A stretch of 64,000 nt of DNA. It comes from CAYQUO01 sp964420835. GTDB taxonomy: Bacteria; Chloroflexota; Anaerolineae; Anaerolineales; Anaerolineaceae. Position 1 is the stretch's first letter; each line of letters starts with the position of its first letter. The stretch is from NCBI GenBank assembly GCA_964420835.1, contig CAYQUO010000001.1:186001-250000 (forward strand), read 5' to 3'. Below the pieces are notes generated by a model. That model was given only the letters and a program-made list of their open reading frames with translations. It was not told where the DNA came from and searched no databases. Shown piece by piece: positions 7,730 through 16,846 of this stretch. A program made the translations under genes and the position numbers.

Positions 7730-9430
7730 TCAGCGCCTGCCGTGGCGTCCATAGGGCAGGGCCATCCAGGCCAGGGCGGCCAGGGCGCCCACCCACATCA
7801 GACCAGTCAGCAGGCGGTGTCCATCCAGGTACAGGGCCACCCCGCCCAGCAGGAGGGCGGCGAACACCACCGCCGCACCAGCCCGCCGCAGGGCCCTTTC
7901 CAGGCGCTGGAACATCCTGCCCAGGTCGATGATGTTCACCTCCAGTTTTCCCTGCTCGATGCGGCGCAGCAATTGGTCGGCCTTGCGCGGCAGATTGGCG
8001 GCAATGCGCAGCGTGCCGGTCACCTCGTTGAGGTAGTATCTCCACTCTCCGCCGGCTTCCTCCCGAAGTAGGCGGGTGGCATAGGGCTTGACGCCCAGCC
8101 AGACGTTGAAATCCGGGTCCAGCCCCGAGCAGATGCCGGAAAGGATGCCCAGGCAGCGCCCGAGGAGGATGAACTCCGATGGCACCTGGAAGGGCATTTC
8201 GTACAGCAGGTCGCCGAACTCGCGCATGAACTGGTAGGCCTCTTCCATTTTCATGTTCATCATTTCCGGGGCGGTCTTGCCCCAGAAGCGTTCGAACCCC
8301 GCCACGTTGGCCCGTTCAATCATCTCCAGGTCGGCCCCGGGCAGCAGGATCCCCAGCATCTGGTAGGCTTTCACCGTGCGCCTGGCGTCCTGTGAGCCGA
8401 CGGCCATCAGCATCTCGCGCATGCCGGCGAGCATCTTGGGGTTGATGCGCCCGGCCATGCCGAAATCGACGAAGACCAGTTTCCAGTTGCCTGCCGCTTC
8501 AGCGTCCCCCCCTTCCACCGGCAGGACGAAGAGGTTGCCCGGGTGCGGGTCGGCGTGGTAGAAGCGATCCTCGAAGATCTGTTTCAGGTAGGTATCCAGC
8601 AGGCGGTAAGCGGCCTCGCTTCGGCTGACGCCGACAGCCTCGATCGCCTCGTAGTCGGTGATCTTGATGGCCTGGATGTCCTCCAGCGTCAGCACCCGCA
8701 GGGTGGTGCGCTCCCAGCGGACGTGCGGAACGCGCACCTCCTGCCGGTCGGCAAAGTTGGCGGCGAAGATCTCGGCGTTGCGCCCCTCGTTCAGGTAATC
8801 CATCTCCTCGTGGATGGAGCGGTCGAACTCGTCCACCAGCATGGGCACGCTCACCCGCCGCCGCAGGGGCCGGTACCGGTTCAGCCAGCGGCTGACCACC
8901 CGCAATGCCGCCAGGTCGGTTTCGACCAGCGCCTCGATGTCCGGCCGCTGCACCTTGACCACCACCGCCTCCGGCTGCCCGCCCTCCACCCGCTGCAGGG
9001 TGGCCTGGTGCACCTGCCCGATGGAGGCCGAAGCCATGGGTGCCTCCTGGAAGCCGGTGAACAAATCCTCCAGCGGGGCGCCGAACTCCTGCTCCACCAC
9101 CCGGCGGATGTCGGCGAAGGCTTCGGGCCGCACTTCATCCTGCAGGCCGGAGAGTTCATTGGTCACTGACCGCGGCAGCACATCCAGGCGGGAGGAGAGG
9201 AACTGCCCCACCTTGATCATCAGCCCGCCCATGCCGGCGGCCATCAGGCGGAACTCGGCGGCGATGTGTTGCAGCCGTGCCTCCTGGCTGCGGCGGGTGT
9301 ACCAGCCCAGGCCAAGGGCCGGCAGGACCATGTCCCACCAGGTGAACCGTGCCAGGGCGCGGGCAAAAAAGCGCAGGATGCGGTTGTATCGGCTTCTCAG
9401 CAGGGTGGTTCGCTTCACGGGCTGGCTCAA
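7730..9430 (-). CDS. ABC1/UbiB (AarF-type) protein-kinase-like protein
   Basis: 566 residues. The family KxGQ motif is in LMIKVGQFLSSRLDVLP (about 78-94), followed by an Ala-rich loop SASIGQVHQATL, the catalytic segment YHADPHPGNLF near 300 and the DFG equivalent VFVDFGMAGR. The C-terminus ends in two membrane helices, as in UbiB. Family members are atypical kinase/ATPases linked to quinone biosynthesis or lipid homeostasis. The start is a TTG at 9430; a GTG at 9418 is an alternative. No quinone pathway gene adjoins it, so the role is inferred from family only. Confidence 0.9.
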   Translation of the reverse strand: MSQPVKRTTLLRSRYNRILRFFARALARFTWWDMVLPALGLGWYTRRSQEARLQHIAAEFRLMAAGMGGLMIKVGQFLSSRLDVLPRSVTNELSGLQDEVRPEAFADIRRVVEQEFGAPLEDLFTGFQEAPMASASIGQVHQATLQRVEGGQPEAVVVKVQRPDIEALVETDLAALRVVSRWLNRYRPLRRRVSVPMLVDEFDRSIHEEMDYLNEGRNAEIFAANFADRQEVRVPHVRWERTTLRVLTLEDIQAIKITDYEAIEAVGVSRSEAAYRLLDTYLKQIFEDRFYHADPHPGNLFVLPVEGGDAEAAGNWKLVFVDFGMAGRINPKMLAGMREMLMAVGSQDARRTVKAYQMLGILLPGADLEMIERANVAGFERFWGKTAPEMMNMKMEEAYQFMREFGDLLYEMPFQVPSEFILLGRCLGILSGICSGLDPDFNVWLGVKPYATRLLREEAGGEWRYYLNEVTGTLRIAANLPRKADQLLRRIEQGKLEVNIIDLGRMFQRLERALRRAGAAVVFAALLLGGVALYLDGHRLLTGLMWVGALAALAWMALPYGRHGRR

Positions 9431-9616
9431 TTCTCCACCGCCGGCGCAGTTCCGGCCGGGCCGGGGTCGGCTATACTTATCTGTTGTACCATATTTTATG
9501 AGGATATCCTATCACAGGATGAAGACGATGAAACAACCGGCCGGCAGGGCCAAAGGCGGCTCCCGGCCAAACCCGGGGAGGGGGCAGGCAGGGAAGCCGG
9601 GAATGAGGAGGATGGC

Positions 9617-9940
9617 ATGCCCAAAATGAAAATGATCGTGCTGATCCTGGTGATTGCAGACTGGCTGGCCGTGATGGCCTGGGCCGCGGTGATCTTCGCC
9701 CTGCCGGGGTTGCTACGCATTTTCGGCCCCCTGGTCTGCACGAAGGATGAGAGGCTGCTGGTGCGGTCCTTCCGCAGCGACAGGTCGCGCGGGATATCCA
9801 TCACCTGCGAGGAGGGGGATTCCAGCCGCGATGTGAAATGGCCGGTGCTCTTCCTTCTTTTTGCCACCCTGCTCCTCTGCAGCCTGCCAATCGTAGCCGC
9901 CATCGCCTTCTTCGTTCCCCCGTTGCTGAATGCCCCCTGA
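9617..9940 (+). CDS. Small membrane protein of unknown function
   Basis: 107 residues: an N-terminal helix (about 5-30), a charged central loop with several Arg/Asp (about 38-68) and a second helix (about 72-98). I do not recognise the family. The ATG at 9617 is preceded by GAGGAGG, a good ribosome site; upstream in-frame Mets give an implausible Arg/Gly-rich extension. It is transcribed away from the ubiB-like gene, with AT-rich promoter-like sequence around 9470-9510 between them. Confidence 0.7.
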   Translation: MPKMKMIVLILVIADWLAVMAWAAVIFALPGLLRIFGPLVCTKDERLLVRSFRSDRSRGISITCEEGDSSRDVKWPVLFLLFATLLLCSLPIVAAIAFFVPPLLNAP

Positions 9941-10042
9941 GTCTGCCCAGGGCCGGCAAACGCAGCAGCCCTAACCGCCGGCTCACTCCCGTTGAGTGCG
10001 AAAGCCGGGCATTGATATTCCTTTCGTGGATGCCCGTGGGCG

Positions 10043-11308
10043 TCAGGTGCCCTTTTCTACCCGGTACACCCCGGCACCGGGCCCATCGCGCCCCAGCACC
10101 CATACCCGGCCGGCGCCATCCACGGCCGGTGTGCAACTGGCGACCTGCAGCCTGCCCCATTCCTCCGCCCCCTGCGGCGTCATGCGGTAAAGGGCCCCGG
10201 CCGAACACAGCCAGGCGCCGCCATCCAGCCCGAAGGTGATCCCGGCCGGCTGGAAGGATCTCGGCAGCAGGTCGACAACCCAACTGCCCTCCACCAGGTG
10301 GAAGCGGGCGGTGCGTCCCTGCAGGTTGCTCCCATCGCTGCGCCAAACCTCCACCCAGGCCCGGCCGGCTGCGTCCAGGTCGATCGAGGCGACCGTCTGC
10401 CGGCCGTCGTAGGAGGGCGGGGTGACCCGCTGCCAGGTGTCGTTTGCGGGATCGTAGATCATCAGGGCGTCCAGCGCCCCGGCGTACACCTTGCCCTGCC
10501 CGTCCACCTCCAGGTCGAGGATGCAAACATCCTGCAGCCTCTCGGCAGGCTTCCAGTCTCCGCCGATGAGCCGGGTGATGCCGATGCCGGAAAGGTTAAC
10601 GCCCTCACCCCGGCAACCGCTCACCCACAGCGCCCCGGCCTTGCTGATGAGCGTATCGGTGATGAAAGTGCCCTGCCAGCCGGGAACTTTCTTCCAGGGG
10701 AAGCCGATGTCGTTGGGATGGTAGGTGTACCACCGGTTGTACTGCGGGTCGAAGTAGCGCAGTTCGTCCATGCCGGTCGCCAGCCACAGGCGCCCCGAGG
10801 AGTCGCCCGCCAGGGTATCCCCCCAGCCGGGGCTGGGGGCTGCCAGTTCCGGTGGAGGGAGCCAGCCGTGTCGCTCCTTAAAGATCTGCCACTCCTCCTG
10901 GCGGTAATACGCCGCCTGCGTGCCGTTCTGCAGAAGCACCCAGGTGCGCCCGGCCGCATCCGTGCCCAGGATGGGGCCGGCATCGCCCAATACCAGACCG
11001 TTCCACTGCTCCTGGTGCGAGCGGAAAACACCCGGAGTACCGGCCAGGAGCAGACTGCCATCCGGCAGGGTCAGCAGGCTTTTCCAGGCGCCCTCCGGCA
11101 AGCCTTCGGCCATGCCAATGCGGGTGTAGCGCAGTTGTGGTTCCGCGGAGGTTGGGCTGGGGGTAGGCGCGCTGGTGGGGGGCATCACGCTGGGCAGGGG
11201 TGGCGGGGCGTTGGGGGATGGCTCACCGGCCCGCGACAGCAACCCGCCGGGAACCAGGCAGGCAACAGCCAGGAGAGCGGAGAGCGTCAGGAGGGAGATC
11301 TTTCTCAT
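10043..11308 (-). CDS. Beta-propeller lipoprotein, downstream copy of a tandem pair
   Basis: 421 residues from the Met at 11308. Signal peptide with lipobox LLAVAC, then a Pro/Ser/Thr linker (about 28-60), then repeated blade-like units built on GRLWLATG, FDPQYNRWY and GRAWVEV patterns, similar to ligand-binding two-component-regulator propellers. No kinase or output domain is attached, so it probably binds or scaffolds something at the cell surface. Its start overlaps the stop of the upstream paralog by 4 bases. The repeat order and the DELR-F-DP segment match the upstream copy closely, indicating tandem duplication. Specific ligand unknown. Confidence 0.8.
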   Translation of the reverse strand: MRKISLLTLSALLAVACLVPGGLLSRAGEPSPNAPPPLPSVMPPTSAPTPSPTSAEPQLRYTRIGMAEGLPEGAWKSLLTLPDGSLLLAGTPGVFRSHQEQWNGLVLGDAGPILGTDAAGRTWVLLQNGTQAAYYRQEEWQIFKERHGWLPPPELAAPSPGWGDTLAGDSSGRLWLATGMDELRYFDPQYNRWYTYHPNDIGFPWKKVPGWQGTFITDTLISKAGALWVSGCRGEGVNLSGIGITRLIGGDWKPAERLQDVCILDLEVDGQGKVYAGALDALMIYDPANDTWQRVTPPSYDGRQTVASIDLDAAGRAWVEVWRSDGSNLQGRTARFHLVEGSWVVDLLPRSFQPAGITFGLDGGAWLCSAGALYRMTPQGAEEWGRLQVASCTPAVDGAGRVWVLGRDGPGAGVYRVEKGT

Positions 11309-12630
11309 TCGGTTGCACCCGCCCATTTCCACAGGCCGGCATAACCGGATTCCGGCAGCAGGGCGTACAAATTGCCGTTTTCGTCAACAGCCAGGCGTGT
11401 CTCGGCTCCACCGGTGAAGGCAATCTCTTCCAACTGCAGGTTCGCCCAGCGGTAAAGCCGGGGCCCCCGGCTCAGGTGGGCCACACCGCCCGGGGAGAAG
11501 ACCACTTCGTAGGGGGCCAGGTCCTGGTCTTGCAGCAGGGTTTGCCACCCCCTGCGCTGGTCGAAGGCGAAGTAATCAAAACCGCCCTGCGGGGAGGCAT
11601 GAGAATACTTCATGACCTCGACCCAGGGCTGACCGGACGGGTCCAGGTCGATCCGGGTGACGAGCGAGATGCCAGGGTCGCCCGCCCCGGGGTAGAACAT
11701 CACCCACCAGTTTCCCGTCGATGGTTTGTAGGTCAATATCCGGTCATGGGCACCCACGTAGGCGTTGCCTTCGGCATCCACCTCCATGTCCAGGACGCAG
11801 GCTTTTTCGGCTGTGGTGTGCTGGATGGGCTGCCAAACCCCCTCGGACAGGCGGCTGACGCCGGCGCCGGAAAGGACCTCTCCCATTCCGATGCAGGCGC
11901 CCACCCAGACCCTGCCTGCACCGGAGATGACCACATCCGAAAGGAAGTAGCCCTGGTAGCCCTCTTCCGCCAGGTCGGGGAAGCCCAGGTCGGCATGGGA
12001 CAGGGTGCTCCAGCGCCCCTGGCGCGGGTCGAACGTCCTCAACTCGTCCCTGCCGGTGGCCAGCCACACCCGCCCATCCGCTTCACCTGCCAGCGGATCA
12101 ACCCGCTGCGGGCTGAGGTAATCCGGGGCGGGCAGGGGTTCCCAGCCTGCGTCGGCGCCGAACGTGGAGTTGCCGGTGGAACCGACCGCGGTCACGGTTT
12201 CCCCCTCTTCACCGCTGACCACCCATAGCCGGCCGCGGCTGTCCTGCCCGAGGATGTGGCCGGCAATACCGTCCCACAATTGCACCCAGTTGCCGCCCTG
12301 CAGGGTGAAAACGCCATTCAGGGTGCTGACAAATACCTGGCGGGACGGAGAACTCCACAGGTCGTTCACGTCCAAAAACCGGCCCTCCTGCACGAAGCCG
12401 GGCGGGGCCCAGCGCGCGTTGCCCGGGCAGCAATCGGAAACCGTGGCCAGCGGGGCGGGCGTGGCGGCGGGATCCGGCCCGGGTGTGTTTGCCACGGCCG
12501 GGGTGTCCAACACTGCCGGCGCCGCTTCGCCGGTCTCCCGGCCGGGAAGGGCACCGCCGGCCAGGGCGCAGGCGGAGAGAACGAAACTGAAAAGGATGGA
12601 CAAGGCTCCGTATTGCGTTCTCCTGTGCAA
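11305..12630 (-). CDS. Beta-propeller lipoprotein, upstream copy of a tandem pair
   Basis: 441 residues if started at the TTG at 12630, which has a strong GGGAGGT ribosome site 6 bases upstream; an ATG at 12657 would add nine residues but has no such site. Signal peptide with lipobox FVLSAC, Thr/Pro linker, a CCPG segment near 95, then blade units such as RVWLATGRDELRTFDP and GRVWVGAC. Same architecture as the following gene. A TATAAT on this strand at 12673-12668 is a candidate -10. Function unknown beyond a secreted propeller. Confidence 0.8.
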   Translation of the reverse strand: MHRRTQYGALSILFSFVLSACALAGGALPGRETGEAAPAVLDTPAVANTPGPDPAATPAPLATVSDCCPGNARWAPPGFVQEGRFLDVNDLWSSPSRQVFVSTLNGVFTLQGGNWVQLWDGIAGHILGQDSRGRLWVVSGEEGETVTAVGSTGNSTFGADAGWEPLPAPDYLSPQRVDPLAGEADGRVWLATGRDELRTFDPRQGRWSTLSHADLGFPDLAEEGYQGYFLSDVVISGAGRVWVGACIGMGEVLSGAGVSRLSEGVWQPIQHTTAEKACVLDMEVDAEGNAYVGAHDRILTYKPSTGNWWVMFYPGAGDPGISLVTRIDLDPSGQPWVEVMKYSHASPQGGFDYFAFDQRRGWQTLLQDQDLAPYEVVFSPGGVAHLSRGPRLYRWANLQLEEIAFTGGAETRLAVDENGNLYALLPESGYAGLWKWAGATE

Positions 12631-12738
12631 GGCCGCACCTCCCTGGTGATTGAGCATACCTGGAACCATTATACAATCGCCCTGGGGCAAATGCACCGCC
12701 CGGGCGCGAGGCGAATCCCGGCCGAAAGCACCGCACTG

Positions 12739-12747
12739 TGCTAAAAT
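12739..12747 (+). promoter_or_regulatory. Extended -10 promoter of the CPBP protease gene
   Basis: TG-C-TAAAAT, an extended -10 element with no good -35. It lies about 70 bases before the ATG at 12820. Confidence 0.5.
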
Positions 12748-12819
12748 CCTCTCGTCCCATTGGATCGCAGGCAGAACCGGCCGGGGATGAATCCACGGGT
12801 GCGCCGGAGAAGAGGAGCC

Positions 12820-13569
12820 ATGAGCCATCAAACCCGATCCAACATCACGTTTTTTGTCCTGCTGGACGTACTGACCCTGGCCGCAGTGGCGGGCCTCTTT
12901 CTCCCGCAGGGAGGGGCCCTGGCCGGAGGGCCGCCGGCTTCCCTTCCCTCCTGGCGGCAGGTGATCGCCACGGCCGGCCTGGTGTTGGCGCTCTATGGGC
13001 TGCTGGGCTTCCTGGGGCTGGTGCTCTGGCGGCGGCTGGGCTTCCCGGAGATCTGGGAGCCCGGCGTAAGCGCCCGGGAGCGTTTTCTCCTTCCCGGGCT
13101 TGCCGGGGCCGGGCTGGGATTCTTCCTCATCGGTGCCGACCTGTGGTTCAGCCGCTTCAACGGGATTGGGCGACTTCCCCACCCGCCCTTCCCCGCCTCG
13201 CTGGTGGCCTCCCTGGCTGCGGGCATCGGGGAGGAGATGATCTTCCGGCTCTTCTTCATTTCCTTCTGGACCTGGCTGGTGGGCCGCGTGCTCCTGCGTG
13301 ACCGCGGGCTGCCGGTGGTGTATTGGGCGGTTTCGTGCCTTGCCGCCCTTGCCTTCAGCGCCGCTCACCTGCCGGCGATCATTTACCTCCTGCAGGTCGG
13401 CCACCCGGCCGCCCTCCCCCCGGTCCTCCTCCTGGAACTGATCCTGATGAACGGGACGCTTGGGCTGGCGGCTGCCTGGTTCCTTCGCCGCTGGGGATTC
13501 CTGCCGGCGGTGGGGGTGCATTTCTGGGCGGATGTGGCCTGGCACGTGCTGTATGGCCTGGTCGCCTGA
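12820..13569 (+). CDS. CPBP (CAAX protease / bacteriocin-processing) family membrane protease
   Basis: 249 residues, about seven membrane helices. The three family motifs are present: GIGEEMIFRLFF (EExxxR, about 145-156), FSAAHLPAI (about 185) and GVHFWADVAWH near the C-terminus. These give the paired Glu and His residues of the intramembrane glutamic endopeptidase fold. Start chosen at 12820, preceded by AGAGGAG; the upstream Met at 12760 would add a basic extension without a ribosome site. Substrate unknown; no peptide or bacteriocin gene is adjacent. Confidence 0.88.
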   Translation: MSHQTRSNITFFVLLDVLTLAAVAGLFLPQGGALAGGPPASLPSWRQVIATAGLVLALYGLLGFLGLVLWRRLGFPEIWEPGVSARERFLLPGLAGAGLGFFLIGADLWFSRFNGIGRLPHPPFPASLVASLAAGIGEEMIFRLFFISFWTWLVGRVLLRDRGLPVVYWAVSCLAALAFSAAHLPAIIYLLQVGHPAALPPVLLLELILMNGTLGLAAAWFLRRWGFLPAVGVHFWADVAWHVLYGLVA

Positions 13570-13667
13570 CCGCTCCCGCTGCTCCCCGTGCCCCGCTTTG
13601 TGGATGTTTATCAGACATATTCAGGATGGACGTAACCCCTGGGGGCATTCTGCTGGATAGGGTTTTC

Positions 13668-13774
13668 TGATACAATAATCTCATGGCCCGGGGGTCCGGG
13701 CCTTGTATTAATATTGGGAATAGTTGGCCGCGGGAAGGGTATCCGCTTCTGCAGCCTCCCCCGGCGATTCCCAA
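13668..13774 (+). promoter_or_regulatory. Extended -10 promoter and structured leader of the TerC gene
   Basis: TG-A-TACAAT at 13668-13676, then a leader of about 120 bases. It holds a perfect 7-bp hairpin (13685-13691 with 13696-13702) and a longer stem with TTGGGAAT at 13714-13721 pairing ATTCCCAA at 13767-13774. TerC genes are sometimes controlled by the yybP-ykoY manganese riboswitch. I could not match its conserved loops here, so this is only a structured leader of unknown type. Confidence 0.45.
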
Positions 13775-13806
13775 AATCCATACGCAGGACCTGTACGGAG
13801 TTAAGA

Positions 13807-14673
13807 ATGGACCTTTCATTTATCGTCATCATCATCCAGTTGGTCTTTCTGGAAGCGATCCTTTCCATTGATAATGCGGCCATCCTGGGGGCCATGGTCA
13901 ACCGACTGCCGGACCATGAACCCGTGCCCTGGCCGGCGAAACTGCGGGGGATCGGCAAACGGCTGAACGGGGTATTGGGCTACCAGCGGACCGCCGCCCT
14001 GCGGGCAGGCTTGCTTGGGGCTTATGTTGGCCGCGGCCTCATGCTGTTTTTGGCCAGCGTGGTCATTCAAAACCCCTGGATCAAACTGGTTGGGGCGATC
14101 TACCTGATCCGCCTGGCATTGGACGACCTGGGCGCTCCCGGCATGCAGGGCGAGGAGGGGGAAGCCGAACGCAAGGTCGAGAAAGCTTCGTTCTGGTTGA
14201 CGGTCCTTAACGTGGAATTGATGGACCTGGTCTTCAGTATTGACAACGTGGTGGCGGCGGTTTCATTGTCCAACAAATTGTGGGTGGTCCTGCTTGGGGT
14301 GGCGATCGGCATCGTGGCCATGCGCTTCGCCGCCGGGATCTTCAGTCACCTGGTGGAAAAGGAGCCCATCCTCAAGCAGGCTGCGTATGTCCTTATTTTA
14401 AATATTGCCATCGAACTGCTGATTGAGGATTTTACCCATATTGTGATCTCGGACTGGCTGCGGTTCGGCATTTCCATCGCCACCATTGCCATCGCACTGG
14501 CTTATTCCCGCATTCGCCCGCTGCGCTGGGTGCTGCGCCCGGTCCTTTTATGGTTCAGCCAGGGTTTTGGCATCATTTCCTCCCTGATGAGTTGGCTGCT
14601 GGTGCCGTTCAAGGGCATTCTCATCCTGCTCCTGAGGATCTTCCACCGGCCGGAAAAATCAATGGTCCTTTGA
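13807..14673 (+). CDS. TerC-family integral membrane protein
   Basis: 288 residues, about seven to nine helices. The duplicated acidic motif of the family is clear: LEAILSIDNAAILGAMV near the N-terminus and MDLVFSIDNVVAAVSLS near 140. Members include manganese exporters and the tellurite-resistance protein TerC, so metal export is the best guess. A GGAG precedes the ATG at 13807; longer in-frame starts would run through the structured leader. Codon use matches neighbours. Confidence 0.88.
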   Translation: MDLSFIVIIIQLVFLEAILSIDNAAILGAMVNRLPDHEPVPWPAKLRGIGKRLNGVLGYQRTAALRAGLLGAYVGRGLMLFLASVVIQNPWIKLVGAIYLIRLALDDLGAPGMQGEEGEAERKVEKASFWLTVLNVELMDLVFSIDNVVAAVSLSNKLWVVLLGVAIGIVAMRFAAGIFSHLVEKEPILKQAAYVLILNIAIELLIEDFTHIVISDWLRFGISIATIAIALAYSRIRPLRWVLRPVLLWFSQGFGIISSLMSWLLVPFKGILILLLRIFHRPEKSMVL

Positions 14674-14843
14674 CCGGCGCCCGCCGGAGGATCGATCGAA
14701 CCCACCGTTTATACACCCCGTCCCGGGATGGCGGGCGGTGAATGCCTTCGTTTTCATCGAAATCGTTTATACTTGTACCACCCTGGCCAGCCCTGCCGGT
14801 TTGGGCAGGTCTGCAAAATCAGATCCTTTTTATGAGGCAAATT

Positions 14844-16133
14844 ATGGATACCATCATTGAATCGATCGCCGCACAGGAGATCCTGGATTCGCGCGGCAAC
14901 CCCACCGTTGAGGTGGAAGTCATCCTGGCTGATGGCAGTTGGGGGAGGGCAGGTGTGCCTTCCGGCGCCTCCACCGGCGTGCACGAAGCGCTCGAACTGC
15001 GCGACGGCGACAAGGGCCGCTACCTGGGCAAGGGCGTGACGAAGGCGGTGGATAACGTCAACCACGAGATCGCCGAGGCGTTTACCGGATGGGATGCCCT
15101 TGAGCAGAAAGCCATTGACATGGCCCTGGTGGACCTGGACGGCACGCCCAACAAGTCGCGTTTTGGCGCCAATGCCATGCTCGGCTTCAGCCTGGCCGTG
15201 GCCAGGGCGGCTGCCGGGGCGCTGCAACTGCCGCTCTACCGCTACATCGGCGGGGTGTACGCCCACGTCCTGCCGGTGCCGATGATGAACATCCTTAACG
15301 GCGGCGCCCACACCGCCTGGCAGTCCACCGATGCCCAGGAGTTCATGGTCATGCCCCTGGGTGCGCCCACCTTCGCCGAAGGCCTGCGTTGGGGCACCGA
15401 GATTTACCATGCCCTCAAGGGGGTGCTGAAAGCCCGCGGTTATGCCACCCTGGTGGGTGACGAAGGCGGCTATGCCCCGGCGCTTAAGGCCAACGCCGAG
15501 GCCGTCGAGGTGATCCTGGAGGCCATCGAAAAGGCCGGCTACAAGGCCGGCGAGCAGGTGGGCATTGCCCTCGACCCGGCCGCCTCCGAACTGTACGATG
15601 AAAAAACGAAAAAATACAACCTGCGCAAGGAAGGTCGCCAGTTGAGCGGTCCGGAGATGGTGGCCTTCTGGAAATCGTGGGTGGAGCAGTATCCCATTGT
15701 CTCCATCGAGGACGGGCTGGCCCAGGACGATTGGGACAGTTGGAAGATGATGACCACCGAACTGGGCGACCGCATCCAGATCGTGGGCGATGACCTGCTG
15801 GTGACCAACCCGGAGCGGGTGCGCCGCGGCATCCGGGAGAAGGCGGCCAACGCCCTGCTGGTAAAACTGAACCAGATCGGCACCCTCAGCGAGACGATTG
15901 AAGCCGTGGAGACCTGCCAGCGGGCCGGCTGGCGGGCGGTCACCTCGCACCGCTCAGGCGAGACGGAAGACAGCACCATCGCCGACCTGGCCGTGGCCCT
16001 CAACATGGGCCAGATCAAGACCGGCGCCCCCGCCCGCACGGACCGGGTGGCCAAGTACAACCAGTTGCTGCGCATCGAGGCCGAACTGGGGGAAACCGCC
16101 GCCTACGCCGGCTGGAGCGCCCTCAGGCGCTGA
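14844..16133 (+). CDS. eno: Enolase
   Basis: 429 residues, full length. Converts 2-phosphoglycerate to phosphoenolpyruvate in glycolysis. Seen: the N-terminal AAQEILDSRGNPTVEVEV, the loop Ser in PSGASTGVHEA, metal ligands in ALDPAAS, SIEDGLAQDD and GDDLLVTN, the catalytic Lys in LLVKLNQIGTL and the signature SHRSGETEDSTIADLAV. Start at the ATG at 14844, the residue where family homology begins; the long upstream in-frame extension is not conserved. A TATACT at 14768-14773 is a candidate -10. Followed by a strong bidirectional terminator. Confidence 0.98.
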   Translation: MDTIIESIAAQEILDSRGNPTVEVEVILADGSWGRAGVPSGASTGVHEALELRDGDKGRYLGKGVTKAVDNVNHEIAEAFTGWDALEQKAIDMALVDLDGTPNKSRFGANAMLGFSLAVARAAAGALQLPLYRYIGGVYAHVLPVPMMNILNGGAHTAWQSTDAQEFMVMPLGAPTFAEGLRWGTEIYHALKGVLKARGYATLVGDEGGYAPALKANAEAVEVILEAIEKAGYKAGEQVGIALDPAASELYDEKTKKYNLRKEGRQLSGPEMVAFWKSWVEQYPIVSIEDGLAQDDWDSWKMMTTELGDRIQIVGDDLLVTNPERVRRGIREKAANALLVKLNQIGTLSETIEAVETCQRAGWRAVTSHRSGETEDSTIADLAVALNMGQIKTGAPARTDRVAKYNQLLRIEAELGETAAYAGWSALRR

Positions 16134-16148
16134 GCCATGAGTTGAAAG

Positions 16149-16178
16149 AAAAAAACCGCCCGGCAGGGCGGTTTTTTT
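16149..16178. terminator. Bidirectional intrinsic terminator between eno and the cyclase-family gene
   Basis: A-tract, CCGCCC, loop GGCA, GGGCGG, T-tract: the stem is flanked by seven A and seven T, so it can end transcription of eno on the plus strand and of the convergent gene on the minus strand. Confidence 0.92.
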
Positions 16179-16200
16179 GTATACGCCTTTTCCGCCCCTT

Positions 16201-16764
16201 TCACACCTCGGCCACCACCCGGCAGGGCAGGCCGGTCAGGCCTTCGAAGCGGAGGGGGAAGGTGTAAACCGTGAACGGCCTGCCGGCGGCTGCCTGTTGC
16301 AACACGTCGAGGTTGTAAAGGTTTTCCAGCACAAAGGTGCCCCGGTCGGCGCATGCCTGGTCGGTGGGCGTGTGTTCAGCCCCCCGCCGCATGCCGGCAG
16401 CGTCGATGCCGATCAGGCTCACCCTAGCATCCAGTAGGTGATGGATGAGTTCCATGGAAAGTTGTGGATGATCGCGGAAGTATTCGCCTTTGCCGTAGCC
16501 CACATCCTTAAGAAAGCCGGTGTGGAAGAGTACGGCATCGTTCGGGCGGATCTCCAGGTTGCCGAGGTCGGCGGTTGCAATCTCACGGTCCTTTGAGCCG
16601 CGGGCATTCACCAGCCGGCCCCGGCGGCGGATGTTCTCCAGGGCAAAGGGCCTGTCCATGGCGTCGAAGTGGGTTCCCAGGTGCCCCAGCGAGGCCAGCC
16701 GCTCGTTCCGCAGCGCCTGTTCCCACAGGGATTGGCTCACCGGCAGCGTCAGGTCGATCAGCAT
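16201..16764 (-). CDS. Cyclase / kynurenine-formamidase-like metal-dependent hydrolase
   Basis: 187 residues. The family motif HLGTHFDAM (about 30-38) supplies the metal ligands, and IGIDAAGMRRG and EHTPTDQACADRG follow in the usual order of the cyclase superfamily (PF04199). Members hydrolyse formamides or cyclic substrates; the specific substrate cannot be read. The start at 16764 is preceded by AAGGAAAGG; the in-frame Met at 16791 adds nine residues without support. Slightly short compared with N-formylkynurenine formamidases. Confidence 0.8.
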   Translation of the reverse strand: MLIDLTLPVSQSLWEQALRNERLASLGHLGTHFDAMDRPFALENIRRRGRLVNARGSKDREIATADLGNLEIRPNDAVLFHTGFLKDVGYGKGEYFRDHPQLSMELIHHLLDARVSLIGIDAAGMRRGAEHTPTDQACADRGTFVLENLYNLDVLQQAAAGRPFTVYTFPLRFEGLTGLPCRVVAEV

Positions 16765-16846
16765 GCGTACCTTTCCTTGTCGAAATTGCACAGCAGGGGG
16801 CGATGGTGGGTGCCGGGCGCTCTCCGCGGTGGCAGAGCCCGCAGGG

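Noticed and set aside
13681..13806. yybP-ykoY manganese riboswitch before terC
   Set aside because: A GGGAATAG and a CAGGACC give weak resemblance to its ends, but the conserved internal loops could not be found, so it is not called.
14754..15950. Minus-strand ORF of 398 codons opposite enolase
   Set aside because: Antisense to a fully conserved enolase; composition and lack of motifs mark it as a shadow frame.
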